A stretch of DNA of 64,000 nt from Sphingomonas_D zeicaulis. GTDB taxonomy: Bacteria > Pseudomonadota > Alphaproteobacteria > Sphingomonadales > Sphingomonadaceae. Made by a program: the position numbers and the translations under genes. This document shows, in pieces, positions 43,219 to 51,472 of the stretch. Location of the stretch: assembly GCF_050433225.1 (NCBI RefSeq), contig NZ_JBNPXQ010000001.1, forward strand, positions 620,001 through 684,000, given 5' to 3'. Within the stretch, counting starts at the first letter, position 1; every line of letters begins with the position of its first letter. The notes beneath the pieces were generated by a model, which saw only the letters and a program-made list of their open reading frames with translations, searched no databases and was not told the DNA's origin.

Positions 43219-45752
43219 CAGGCAGCCCCCGGAAACAGGCCGATCGTGCACAGCGAGACCAGCGCGGTGAACGCCATGAAATGCTGGTAGAGCGCGATGT
43301 TGTGGAGGTCGCCGTCGTGGCTGGGCGTCACCCGCCCGGCGAGGCTGCTGGCAAGCCCATAAAGCTGCATGATCAAGCCGACACCGGCGTGCATCGCCGT
43401 CCAGATCGCGATCACCCAGACGATCGCGGGATAGACATGCGCGACCGGATCGAGCCCATTCACCCATGGCCCGGCGAGCGTGGTGGCGCCCCCGGCCATG
43501 CTGGCGAGCGCGGCGAAGACGAGGAGCAGGCGCGACAGCCGGATGTGCCCGCGGGCGTTGGTGTTGCGCGCGCCGATCGTCGCCACCCAGCCGGCGAGCA
43601 GCAGCGCGAGCGCCGCCATCGTCCAGCCCGCACCCGGATGACCGAGTTCGGCGGGTGGGAAATCCGGGTGGACCGTCCAGTAGAAGAAATAGCCGAAGAT
43701 CAGGCTGGCGAAGGCGGTGGCATCCGCCATCATCGTGATGAACATCGCCCACCAGCCCGACGAGGCCGGGCCCGAGGTATAGAGCGGCAGCGAGATGCCG
43801 TGGCCGATCGATTTTTCGGGCTTCTCCGGAAATTCGCCCGTGCCCGTCCACAGCCAATAGAGGATCGCGCCCAACGTCAGCACGCCGCCGATCAAAGCCG
43901 ACCAATAGAGGTGATAGGTGGTGAGGATGAACACGCTGCCGAGCAGAACCGCGGTGATCATCGGCACGACGCTGGGGCCAGCGAGGCGGGCCACCTGCAG
44001 CGGACGCGCATCGAGCACGGTGGTGATGATCGTCTCGCGCCGGCCTTCCTCGGCGTCGGGCAGGAAATAGCGGCCCTCGTCGACATTCTTGACGAAGTTC
44101 GGCTGGTCCCACAGAGGGTAGCGCTTCTCGATCAGCGGGATCGAGCGGACGCCCCAATTCTCGTCTTCCGGCTTCACCAGCCATTCGAGGGTCCCGGCGT
44201 TCCACGGATTGCGCTGGGCCTTGGGGCGCCAGGGCGAACGGCAGAGATCGAGCACCAGCACCACCACGCCCGACGCGAACAGATAGGCGCCGATCGTGGA
44301 GGCGAGGTTGAGCCCGCCGAGGCCGAGTTCGGCCGGATAGGTGAACACGCGTCGCGGCATGCCCATCAGCCCGGTGAAGTGCATCGGGAAGAAGGTGATG
44401 TTGGCGCCGGCGAACATCATCCAGAAGGCGATGCGGCCCATCCGGTCGCTCAGTTTCTTGCCGGTGATCAGCGGCCAATAATAATAAAGGCCGCCGAACA
44501 GCGGCAGCAAGGTGCCGCCGATCAGCACGTAGTGAAGGTGGGCGACGACGAAATAGGTGTCGTGCGCCTGCCAGTCGAACGGCGCGACCGCGACCATCAC
44601 CCCGGTCAGCCCGCCGATCACGAAGATCGCCAGAGCGCCGACGGCGTAGAGCAAGGGCGTCGACCATACCACCCGGCCCGCCCACAAGGTTGCGATGAAC
44701 ACGAAGATCTGCACGCCGGTGGGGATCGCGACCGCTTCGGACGCCGCCGAGAAGAAGCCCAGGCTGATGTTGGGCAGGCCGGTGGTGAACATGTGATGCA
44801 CCCACAGCCCGAAGCTGAGGAAGCCGGTGCCCACCGCCGCCAGCACGATCCACGGATAGCCGAGCAGATGGCGGCGCGCGAACGTCGGGATCATCATCGC
44901 GAACAGCGCGATCGAAGGCAGGAAGACGATGTAGACCTCAGGATGGCCGAAGATCCAGAACAGGTGCTGCCACAGCAGCGGATCGCCGCCGCGCGCGGCA
45001 TCGAAGAAGGGCCAGTCGAGCAGCCGCTCCATCTCGAACAGGATGTCCCCCGCGATCAGCGGCGGGAACGCGAACAGGATCATCACCGCGACGACGAGGA
45101 TATACCAGGCGTAGAGCGGCATCAGGTTCAGCCGCATGCCCGGCGGACGGCATTTGAGCACGCCGACGATCAGTTCCACCGCGGCGGCGACCGAAGACAC
45201 CTCGATGAAGGACAAGCCGAGCATCCAGATGTCCGCGCCGATGCCCGACAGCTTGGGATCGGTGGTGAGCGGCGGATACATGAACCAGCCGCCATCGGGC
45301 GCGGCATCGAAGAAGATCGAGCCGGAGACGAACACGCCGCCGATCAGGAAGCTCCAGTAGCCAAAGGCGGAGAGGCGCGGGAAGGGCAGGTCGCGCGCGC
45401 CGAGCAGCTGCGGCAGCAGCAGGATCGAGACCGCCTCGAACATCGGCACCGCGAACAGGAACATCATCATCGAGCCGTGCAGCGTGAAGAGCTGGTTGAA
45501 GGTCGATGCCGAAACGAGATCATTGTCGGGCGTCGCGAGCTGCGCGCGCATGATGAGCGCGAGCACACCGGCGAACAGCATGAAGCCGAACGCGGTTAGC
45601 GTGTACCAGGCGCCGACGCTGTTGTTGTTGGTGTCCGTCCAGTAGAAGAAGATGCCCTTGGGCGCCTCCCACACCTTGCGCAGGCGGTCTTCCTGCGCGG
45701 CGCGAACGGCGGGATCGTCCTGGTCGGGGGCGTGGAGATCGGCGGCCTTCAT
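43218..45752 (-). CDS. Cytochrome c oxidase, fused subunits I and III
   Basis: An 844-residue inner-membrane protein. Residues up to about 560 are a haem-copper oxidase subunit I with F-T-L-H-G-S-M-M-M (low-spin haem His), W-I-F-G-H-P-E-V-Y (CuB His and cross-linked Tyr), W-V-H-H-M-F-T (CuB His pair) and V-A-H-L-H-Y-V (haem His pair). From about 640 onward it is subunit III-like, with seven or so helices and F-G-Y-F-F-Y-W-T-V and a late Y-Q-H-F-M-A-F segment. Fusions of I and III occur in caa3-type enzymes of Thermus and several proteobacteria. It reduces oxygen to water and pumps protons. Confidence 0.92.
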   Translation of the reverse strand: MKAADLHAPDQDDPAVRAAQEDRLRKVWEAPKGIFFYWTDTNNNSVGAWYTLTAFGFMLFAGVLALIMRAQLATPDNDLVSASTFNQLFTLHGSMMMFLFAVPMFEAVSILLLPQLLGARDLPFPRLSAFGYWSFLIGGVFVSGSIFFDAAPDGGWFMYPPLTTDPKLSGIGADIWMLGLSFIEVSSVAAAVELIVGVLKCRPPGMRLNLMPLYAWYILVVAVMILFAFPPLIAGDILFEMERLLDWPFFDAARGGDPLLWQHLFWIFGHPEVYIVFLPSIALFAMMIPTFARRHLLGYPWIVLAAVGTGFLSFGLWVHHMFTTGLPNISLGFFSAASEAVAIPTGVQIFVFIATLWAGRVVWSTPLLYAVGALAIFVIGGLTGVMVAVAPFDWQAHDTYFVVAHLHYVLIGGTLLPLFGGLYYYWPLITGKKLSDRMGRIAFWMMFAGANITFFPMHFTGLMGMPRRVFTYPAELGLGGLNLASTIGAYLFASGVVVLVLDLCRSPWRPKAQRNPWNAGTLEWLVKPEDENWGVRSIPLIEKRYPLWDQPNFVKNVDEGRYFLPDAEEGRRETIITTVLDARPLQVARLAGPSVVPMITAVLLGSVFILTTYHLYWSALIGGVLTLGAILYWLWTGTGEFPEKPEKSIGHGISLPLYTSGPASSGWWAMFITMMADATAFASLIFGYFFYWTVHPDFPPAELGHPGAGWTMAALALLLAGWVATIGARNTNARGHIRLSRLLLVFAALASMAGGATTLAGPWVNGLDPVAHVYPAIVWVIAIWTAMHAGVGLIMQLYGLASSLAGRVTPSHDGDLHNIALYQHFMAFTALVSLCTIGLFPGAA

Positions 45753-46726
45753 CAGCGCAGCTCCAGCAGCGCGCGGGCGATCAGACGGGCGTCTTGATCG
45801 GTCATGTCGGGGGCAGAGGGCATTCGCGCTCCGGGCTTGATTGCAGCAGGATCGCGGATGAAGCCTGCGATGGCATCCTCGGTCATCGGCAGCACGCCGG
45901 CGGCCAAGGTGCGGCGGCTGCCCAGCCCGGCGAGGCTGGGGCCGATGCTGTCGAGCGTATCCGTGGGCGAGAGGGTGTGGCAGCTTCGACAGCCATGCCG
46001 GTCGAACAACGCGAGGCCGGGCGAGGGGGCGGGCGGCGTCGCGGCCCGGCGCCCCGCGAGCCAGCGGTCGAAGGCGGGGGCGGGCATCACCACCACGTCG
46101 AACGCCATCAGTGCGTGGCTGAGACCGCAGAATTCGGCGCAGACGCCGCGATAGGTGCCGGGCTTCTCCGCCTTCACCACCAGCCGGTTGGTGCGGCCGG
46201 GCAGCATATCCATCTTGCCGGCGAGGCCAGGGATCCAGAAGCTGTGGAGCACGTCCTGCGCGGTCAGCTCGAACACCACCGTCCGTCCGGCGGGCAGGCG
46301 GATCTCGTTGGCGGTGGTGAACGGCGGCGCGGCACCGGCCTGATAGGTGACGTGCCACCAGAACTGGCGCCCATCGACGGCGACCTTGAGGTCGCCCGGC
46401 GTCGTCGCCATCGGCCGCATCGCGGGCAGCGCGAACAGCAGCAATATGCCAAGCAGCACGGCGGGCAGCACCGCGCCAAGCCACAGCACAACGCGCATGC
46501 CCTGATGGTGGGTGAGACTGTGTTCAGGCTGCCGCATCGCATGAACGGTCAGCAGCGCAACGCATGTGAAGATGATGGCAGCGCCGATTGCGAGCACCCA
46601 GGTGATATCCAGGATGCTGTCGGCACCGACGCCGAAAGGCGAGAGAGCGGATTGTTCGCTCGCGCAGGCGGACAGGATCAGGCAGGCAGGTACGAACAAA
46701 TCTCGATGAACGCCGATCCCCAACAC
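45752..46726 (-). CDS. Cytochrome c oxidase subunit II with C-terminal cytochrome c domain (caa3 type)
   Basis: A 324-residue lipoprotein-like subunit II. It has a lipobox L-I-L-S-A-C at the N-terminus, two membrane helices, and a CuA domain with V-L-H-S-F-W and C-A-E-F-C-G-L-S-H-A-L-M. A C-terminal c-type domain carries C-R-S-C-H and a late R-M-P Met. I chose the GTG at 46726, preceded by a GGGGG run, because it gives a compact lipoprotein signal. An ATG at 46765 would add 13 residues without a clear ribosome site. It heads the operon and shares one base with the coxI-III start. Confidence 0.88.
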   Translation of the reverse strand: MLGIGVHRDLFVPACLILSACASEQSALSPFGVGADSILDITWVLAIGAAIIFTCVALLTVHAMRQPEHSLTHHQGMRVVLWLGAVLPAVLLGILLLFALPAMRPMATTPGDLKVAVDGRQFWWHVTYQAGAAPPFTTANEIRLPAGRTVVFELTAQDVLHSFWIPGLAGKMDMLPGRTNRLVVKAEKPGTYRGVCAEFCGLSHALMAFDVVVMPAPAFDRWLAGRRAATPPAPSPGLALFDRHGCRSCHTLSPTDTLDSIGPSLAGLGSRRTLAAGVLPMTEDAIAGFIRDPAAIKPGARMPSAPDMTDQDARLIARALLELR

Positions 46727-46765
46727 ACTGCCCCCGTTGCGCGACCCTTGGCGATCACAATGCAT

Positions 46766-47087
46766 GCAGGGGCGGAACGATCCGTAATTTTGCGTTGCGC
46801 AATGCGCAGAGGGGCTTCCGGCGATGCTCGCCCTCCAGCGATCCGCGCAACTGTTTTCAACAATGGCAACCTGATCCGCATTCGGGCCGTTTAGGCCGGC
46901 GTGCCCGACGCCTTAGATATTCCCATCTTCATGGAGAACTGCCTCCGCCCGCTGTTCGCAAGGATCGACGCGTGATGGTCACATACCCAAGTATATCCTA
47001 GACCATTGTTTACTTTCCTTATGCGCCGGCCTTCGCGCAGATAGTGGCCTGATCCGGATACGCCGGATCGAATTTCGGAGGCCCGTC
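46766..47087. promoter_or_regulatory. Divergent control region between the oxidase operon and a histidine kinase
   Basis: No gene is supported in these 322 bases. A perfect GATCCGG-ATACG-CCGGATC palindrome lies at 47051-47069, seven bases before the GGAGG of the kinase gene. An AT-rich stretch at about 46983-47020 could hold the kinase promoter. A GGAAC at 46774 followed by CGTT at 46793 has 14 bases between, too short for a convincing EcfG promoter. Confidence 0.4.
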
Positions 47088-47720
47088 ATGTTCGCGCCCA
47101 ATGCCGCCGCCGGTTCGACGCTGCCCGGGCTAACGCTGGTCGAGGAAATCGGCCACAGGGTGATCAACGAATATGCCGAAGCGATCGGCAGCCTGTCGAT
47201 CGCCGCGTCGGCCGCGCAGGGCGCCGCTGCAAACGCCGCGCTGGAGCGCGCTGCAGATCGACTGCGGGAGCATGCCGATGCGCATCGATCGCTGCTGCCG
47301 CCGCGCACCGCCGGCGAACTCAACCTTGCCGATTATCTCGGTGGCATCTGCAATGCTTATGCCCGTGCAACCCTGGCGCAGCGCGGCGTGCATCTTCATC
47401 TGCATTTCGTGACCGTCGATCCGGTACTGCCGGCACGCCGCTGCTGGCTGATCGGCCTCGTCGTCGCCGAACTTGTGCGCAATGCCGCGCGGCACGGGCT
47501 GCGCGGGCGCAGCGGGCAGATCCGCGTCCATATCGGCCGCGGGCAGGGCGTGCTGACCTGCGTCGTCAGTGACGATGGCGCGGCGAGCGCCAATGCCAAG
47601 CCGGGGCGCGGGCAGGGTGTGATCCGCGCGCTCGTCGCCGAACTCGGCGGTCTCGTTGAATGGGCGTTCACCGGCCAGGGAACGACCGCGGTCGTGCAGC
47701 TACCGGATTTCGATCAATAA
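47088..47720 (+). CDS. Small sensor histidine kinase (HisKA_2/HWE-like)
   Basis: A 210-residue soluble protein with no sensor domain or membrane helix. The E-I-G-H-R-V-I-N-E-Y segment carries the likely phospho-acceptor His23. A-E-L-V-R-N-A-A-R-H-G-L (Asn132) is the N-box, and S-D-D-G-A then G-R-G-Q-G-V-I form the G-boxes. This organisation fits the HisKA_2/HWE class, many of which feed the alphaproteobacterial general stress response. GGAGG lies upstream of the ATG. No partner response regulator is encoded nearby. Confidence 0.78.
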   Translation: MFAPNAAAGSTLPGLTLVEEIGHRVINEYAEAIGSLSIAASAAQGAAANAALERAADRLREHADAHRSLLPPRTAGELNLADYLGGICNAYARATLAQRGVHLHLHFVTVDPVLPARRCWLIGLVVAELVRNAARHGLRGRSGQIRVHIGRGQGVLTCVVSDDGAASANAKPGRGQGVIRALVAELGGLVEWAFTGQGTTAVVQLPDFDQ

Positions 47721-47744
47721 GCGCGACCGGCGCGGCACCCAGCT

Positions 47745-48611
47745 TCAGCGCGCGCGTTCGCGGATCAACTCCAGCACGCCCGCCGGCACTGCCGCCGCGC
47801 CGCGGCCGGCGGGTGGCCATTTCCCTTCCAGCGCCAGCGCGCGGATCGCGCGGGGGGTGGGGAAGGGCTCCGGCCAGTTGAGTGCCGCCACCTTGGCGCG
47901 CAGGCGCTTTTGCGCAGCGGCCTCGGCATCGTCGTCGGTCAGCATTTCGGTGACCGTCGCGGTGGCGAGGTTGGCGCCGCCTGAGTCGATCGCCCAGGGA
48001 TCGGCGCCGCGCTCAATCAGCCGCTCGGCAATGCGGAAGCGTTCCATGTCGAGCGCGACGTGCAGCGGGCGGCGGCCGGTGCGGTCGGCGATGTCGGGAT
48101 CGGTGCCGGCATCGAGCAGCAACTCGACCCCGGCGATCGAATTAAGCCCGATCGCGGTGCGCAGCGGCAGCATCGGCGCGCCCTTGGGTTCCGGCGCGGC
48201 GCCGGCCGCCAGCAGGCGGGTGGTGAACCACGGATCGCGTGCGCGCAACGCGAGCGTCAAGGGCAGGCCACTGGCATCGGTGCCGTCGAGCGGGGCGCCG
48301 GCGGCGATGAGCAGGTCGAGCGCTTCGCGTTCGCAACTCGCCACGCCCAGCGACAGCATGTCCGCACCCTTGCCCAGCGGCAGCCGCGCAAGCGCCGGAT
48401 CGGCGGCGAGCAGGCGGCGGACCGCCGGCACGTCCGCCGCAGCCAGCGCGTCGACCAGTTGCTTGGCGCTCTCGCCGACGCCGGGCTGCGCCAGCGCCGC
48501 ATCCGGTGCAGGCAATTCGGTGCCCGGCGCGAAGCATTGCGTGCGCGCGTCGGCGGCGCAGCCCGTCATCAGCAGCGCGCCGACGAGGACGAGCGGGGCG
48601 GGGTGGGGCAC
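47745..48611 (-). CDS. Ankyrin-repeat lipoprotein, candidate immunity protein of the lipase
   Basis: A 288-residue protein with a lipobox (L-L-M-T-G-C) and four to five ankyrin repeats (A-L-D-L-L-I-A-A-G-A-P-L-D, G-V-E-L-L-L-D-A-G-T-D-P-D, I-A-E-R-L-I-E-R-G-A-D-P-W). It should sit in the periplasm as a membrane-anchored binder. I prefer the GTG at 48611, which has GGAG seven bases upstream; a GTG at 48620 is also open. It lies about 40 bases after the lipase gene on the same strand. Ankyrin-repeat periplasmic proteins are known as immunity partners of some secreted lipase effectors, so that role is a good guess. Confidence 0.8.
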   Translation of the reverse strand: MPHPAPLVLVGALLMTGCAADARTQCFAPGTELPAPDAALAQPGVGESAKQLVDALAAADVPAVRRLLAADPALARLPLGKGADMLSLGVASCEREALDLLIAAGAPLDGTDASGLPLTLALRARDPWFTTRLLAAGAAPEPKGAPMLPLRTAIGLNSIAGVELLLDAGTDPDIADRTGRRPLHVALDMERFRIAERLIERGADPWAIDSGGANLATATVTEMLTDDDAEAAAQKRLRAKVAALNWPEPFPTPRAIRALALEGKWPPAGRGAAAVPAGVLELIRERAR

Positions 48612-48649
48612 ATCGCGCACTCCGGCTTGGGATTATGCCGGGGCAATGC

Positions 48650-49564
48650 TCAATCCAGCGCCGCGGTTCCCGCCAGCACCCAATCCATGCCGTGGCGATC
48701 GATCGGGTTGAGCCCGTCGAAGAAGCCCTTGCCCTCGGGGCGGACATTGGGAAGCGTGTGGTGCGTGCCATAGGCCTCGGGAGCGTCGGCGGCGAGCGCG
48801 CCGCCAATTCCGCCGATGCCGCCGCCGAATATGCCGCCAACGATCCCTCCGATCGCACGATCCCCGCCTTCCTGCAGCATTGTCAGCATCTCGCCCGGGA
48901 CATGATAGGCCTGCACGGTCGAGACGCCGCGATCGTTGGCGGCGGCGATGCCGCGCGCCGCATTGAGCGTGTTCTGCGAGAGGCCGGCGGCATTGAACGT
49001 ATCCGCCTCACGCCCGCTGGCGACTGCGGCCGCGGACGCGAGGCCGCCACCCAGCGAGTGGCCGGTGAAGGTCACCGCCTCGTCGCTGCGCGCGATCGAG
49101 CGGCCGATCTCCAGCGCCTTGGCATAACTTTCGGAATTGAGCCCCAGCGCCTGTTCGACATTGTTGCGCCAGTCTTCGCCCGTCTGCGAGCCGCGGAAGG
49201 CGACGACATATTGCGTCTCGCCGCCCTCTTCGGTGGCATAGACGCGGGCCCGGAAGCTGGAGCCGGGCTGTTCGAGCATTTCGGGGGTGATGCCGAGCTT
49301 GTCGAGTTCCTCGGCGGAGGCGACGCGATAGCCATCCGGCGGGGTCGGTTCGGCACGATAGACATCGTCGGCGAGCATCGCATTGGTCTGCGCGCGATCG
49401 GTGAGCGAGACGTCATTGGCGGCAGCCGCCTGGACGCTGGTCGAGGGCGCGGCGACGGTGGGGCTCCACCAGCCAGCGATATCGTTCGCCGGCGTGGGCG
49501 GTGACGCGACTGCGGACGAGGCCGCGAAGGATTGCGGTTCTGTGGACCGGACGGCTTCGACCAT
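48650..49564 (-). CDS. Class 3 lipase-like protein, candidate antibacterial effector
   Basis: A 304-residue protein without a signal peptide. The first 50 residues are Ala/Ser/Pro-rich and probably disordered. The alpha/beta-hydrolase core has V-V-A-F-R-G-S-Q (oxyanion region, about 121-127), the nucleophile elbow G-H-S-L-G-G (Ser170), and a late T-H-H-T-L-P with a candidate catalytic His. Between them, residues about 233-253 form a glycine-zipper stretch (G-I-V-G-G-I-F-G-G-G-I-G-G-I-G-G) that could enter membranes. AAGGGAG precedes the ATG. The absence of a signal peptide, disordered N-terminus and ankyrin lipoprotein neighbour fit a phospholipase effector delivered by a contact-dependent system. 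Confidence 0.75.
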   Translation of the reverse strand: MVEAVRSTEPQSFAASSAVASPPTPANDIAGWWSPTVAAPSTSVQAAAANDVSLTDRAQTNAMLADDVYRAEPTPPDGYRVASAEELDKLGITPEMLEQPGSSFRARVYATEEGGETQYVVAFRGSQTGEDWRNNVEQALGLNSESYAKALEIGRSIARSDEAVTFTGHSLGGGLASAAAVASGREADTFNAAGLSQNTLNAARGIAAANDRGVSTVQAYHVPGEMLTMLQEGGDRAIGGIVGGIFGGGIGGIGGALAADAPEAYGTHHTLPNVRPEGKGFFDGLNPIDRHGMDWVLAGTAALD

Positions 49565-49724
49565 CGCCTTACTCCCTTATGAGATGGCGAAAATTTACGC
49601 CTGGGGGGCGAGGCGGCCCATAATCGGTTCGATTAGATTGACCGCCGCACCTAGTCGGTCCGATTATTCAGCGGGCGGCGGAATGAGCGTACCCCATTGC
49701 CAAGCATCAAGGAGGGTTCGCACC
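49565..49724. promoter_or_regulatory. Divergent control region between the lipase and LysM-hydrolase genes
   Basis: ATAATCGG (49620-49627) and CCGATTAT (49660-49667) form an exact inverted repeat with 32 bases between. The span is centred in the 160-base region between the two divergent genes, so one regulator could serve both. AAGGAGG at 49709-49715 is the ribosome site of the plus-strand gene. Confidence 0.45.
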
Positions 49725-51062
49725 GTGACTCGCATCTCCGCCGCAGAGAGCAGCCAGTCGGCCTCGCTCCAGGGCTCGAACGATTATCGTGTCCAGTCGG
49801 GCGATACGCTTTCGGATATCGCGCAGGATCATGGCGTGTCGCTCGACGCGCTGATCGCCGCCAATCCACAGATCAGCAATCCCAACCTGATCCGGCCGGG
49901 CGAGGTCGTTTCGATCCCCGAAGGCGGCACCGCCGCGCAGAGCTACACGGTGAAGAGCGGCGATACGCTGTCCGACATCGCCGCGCGCTTCGGCACCGAT
50001 TGGCAGACGATCGCGCGGCAGAACGGGCTGGATAATCCCAACCTGATCTTCCCCGGCCAGCAACTCGCGATCGGTGGCAGCGGCGTGGGTGGCGGCGGAT
50101 CGGTGGACGGCCCCGGCGGCGTCGATGGTCCTTCGGGTGCGACGGGCGGCGGCACGCCCAACGTCTATGATGTCGCGCGGCAGTATCTCGGCCGCAACGC
50201 TACCGACCTCAAGCGCGACACCAGCGACGACCTGCCGATGAACGCCAATGTGCCTTCCAACGTGTGCTGCGCGAACTTCGTGTCGGGCGTGCTGATCGAG
50301 GCCGGGGTGATGCCGGCGAACTTGCGCACCGACTCGGTGGCGCAGCTCAACACCAATCTGCGCGGTGCCGGCTGGACGCAGGTCGACCCGGCACAGGCGA
50401 AGCCGGGTGACGTTGTCATCATCCGAGGCGGCGGGGTTTCGCACACCGAAATCTATGCGGGCAATGGCCGCATGATCGGCTCGAACAACGTCAATGCCGA
50501 CGGCACCCAGCGCATCTCGGAAAACAATCTCTCGTGGGCGCTCGATCATGGTGCGGTGATCCTCCGCGCGCCGGGCGGCGAGAATAACGGCAGCGCGCCG
50601 GCGGAAGGGCCGCAGCGCACGGAAGGCGCAGCACCCACAGGGGATGGCACGCGCGCCCAGCGCATCGACCAGGCGATCGCCTATTTCGAGGGCCAGGGCT
50701 GGACCCGCGCGCAGGCGGTGGGGATCGTCGCCAACCTCGACGCCGAAAGCGGCATGGATCCCAACATCAACCAGATCGGCGGCGGCCCCGGCTACGGCCT
50801 CGCCCAGTGGGAAAACCCACGCCAGGCCGACTTCCGCGAATGGGCCGGCAAGGATATCCGCCAGTCGACCTTCGGCGAACAGCTCAGATTCATCCAGTGG
50901 GAGCTGACCAACACCGAGGCGGGAGCCGGCCGGGCACTGCGCGGTGCGGATGATCCGGGCGAGGCGGCCTCGATCGTGACCACCCGCTATGAGCGGCCTG
51001 CCGACAGCGCGGGCGAGGCGGTCCGCCGCGCCGAGCGCGCGCGCGACATCTGGAACAATTGA
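49725..51062 (+). CDS. LysM-LysM-amidase-lysozyme peptidoglycan hydrolase, candidate effector
   Basis: A 445-residue modular protein with no signal peptide. Two LysM domains occupy about residues 16-62 and 67-112 (Y-x-V-x-S-G-D-T-L-S-D-I-A). A Gly/Asp-rich linker follows (113-142). A CHAP/NlpC-P60-like domain covers about 143-270, with C-C-A-N-F-V and S-H-T-E-I-Y as the likely Cys and His. A phage-tail-lysozyme-like domain covers about 305-440 (V-G-I-V-A-N-L-D-A-E-S-G-M-D-P, Y-G-L-A-Q-W). It could cut both peptide and glycan bonds. The GTG at 49725 has AAGGAGG upstream; the open frame back to 49383 is antisense to the lipase gene. A small periplasmic protein follows 22 bases later. Confidence 0.8.
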   Translation: MTRISAAESSQSASLQGSNDYRVQSGDTLSDIAQDHGVSLDALIAANPQISNPNLIRPGEVVSIPEGGTAAQSYTVKSGDTLSDIAARFGTDWQTIARQNGLDNPNLIFPGQQLAIGGSGVGGGGSVDGPGGVDGPSGATGGGTPNVYDVARQYLGRNATDLKRDTSDDLPMNANVPSNVCCANFVSGVLIEAGVMPANLRTDSVAQLNTNLRGAGWTQVDPAQAKPGDVVIIRGGGVSHTEIYAGNGRMIGSNNVNADGTQRISENNLSWALDHGAVILRAPGGENNGSAPAEGPQRTEGAAPTGDGTRAQRIDQAIAYFEGQGWTRAQAVGIVANLDAESGMDPNINQIGGGPGYGLAQWENPRQADFREWAGKDIRQSTFGEQLRFIQWELTNTEAGAGRALRGADDPGEAASIVTTRYERPADSAGEAVRRAERARDIWNN

Positions 51063-51084
51063 CCGCGTCCGTCGCTGAACCGGC

Positions 51085-51447
51085 ATGACAAGGTTCACCA
51101 TCCTGCTCGCGCCGGCGCTGCTGATTGCGGCGCCGGCACTGCTGATTGCGGCGCCGGCACCGGCGCAAAAGCCCGAGGTGGTGCGCTGCGCGGTTGACGA
51201 GAAACCGCCAATCGGCTGCCGCATGCAGGTGACGACGCAGAAGGGTGTGCGCGACCTGCGCTTCGATGTCGGCGGCAGGCAGATCCGCTTCGTCGGCCGC
51301 GCGCAGGGCGGCTGGTGGTCGGGCAAGCTGGACGGCAAGCCGGCGATGGGCTTCGAGCGCAACCGAGGGCATGTCGTGTTCAGCACGACCGATCTGACGC
51401 GGACCTTTGCATGGTTCTATCCGGCGGAAGAGCACGGCACCTATTGA
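51085..51447 (+). CDS. Small periplasmic protein, candidate immunity protein
   Basis: A 120-residue protein with a signal peptide (cleavage near A-P-A-Q, about residue 28) and a mature part of about 92 residues containing two Cys near its start (R-C-A-V, G-C-R-M), probably disulphide-linked, and a beta-rich pattern. I do not recognise a family. It lies 22 bases after the peptidoglycan hydrolase gene and is exported to the compartment where that enzyme would act, so it may neutralise it. The signal peptide contains a 21-base tandem duplication (L-L-I-A-A-P-A twice). Confidence 0.65.
   Translation: MTRFTILLAPALLIAAPALLIAAPAPAQKPEVVRCAVDEKPPIGCRMQVTTQKGVRDLRFDVGGRQIRFVGRAQGGWWSGKLDGKPAMGFERNRGHVVFSTTDLTRTFAWFYPAEEHGTY
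51121..51159 (+). repeat. 21-base tandem duplication in a signal peptide
   Basis: CTGATTGCGGCGCCGGCA occurs at 51121-51138 and 51142-51159. The 21-base period keeps the frame and doubles a 7-residue hydrophobic unit, lengthening the signal's core. Confidence 0.85.
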
Positions 51448-51472
51448 GCGCATTTAGTGCTCAGCGCGTCAT

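Noticed and set aside
46774..46796. EcfG-type promoter GGAAC...CGTT upstream of the oxidase/kinase genes
   Set aside because: The spacer is 14 bases rather than the usual 16-17, and it was only one partial match in a divergent region.
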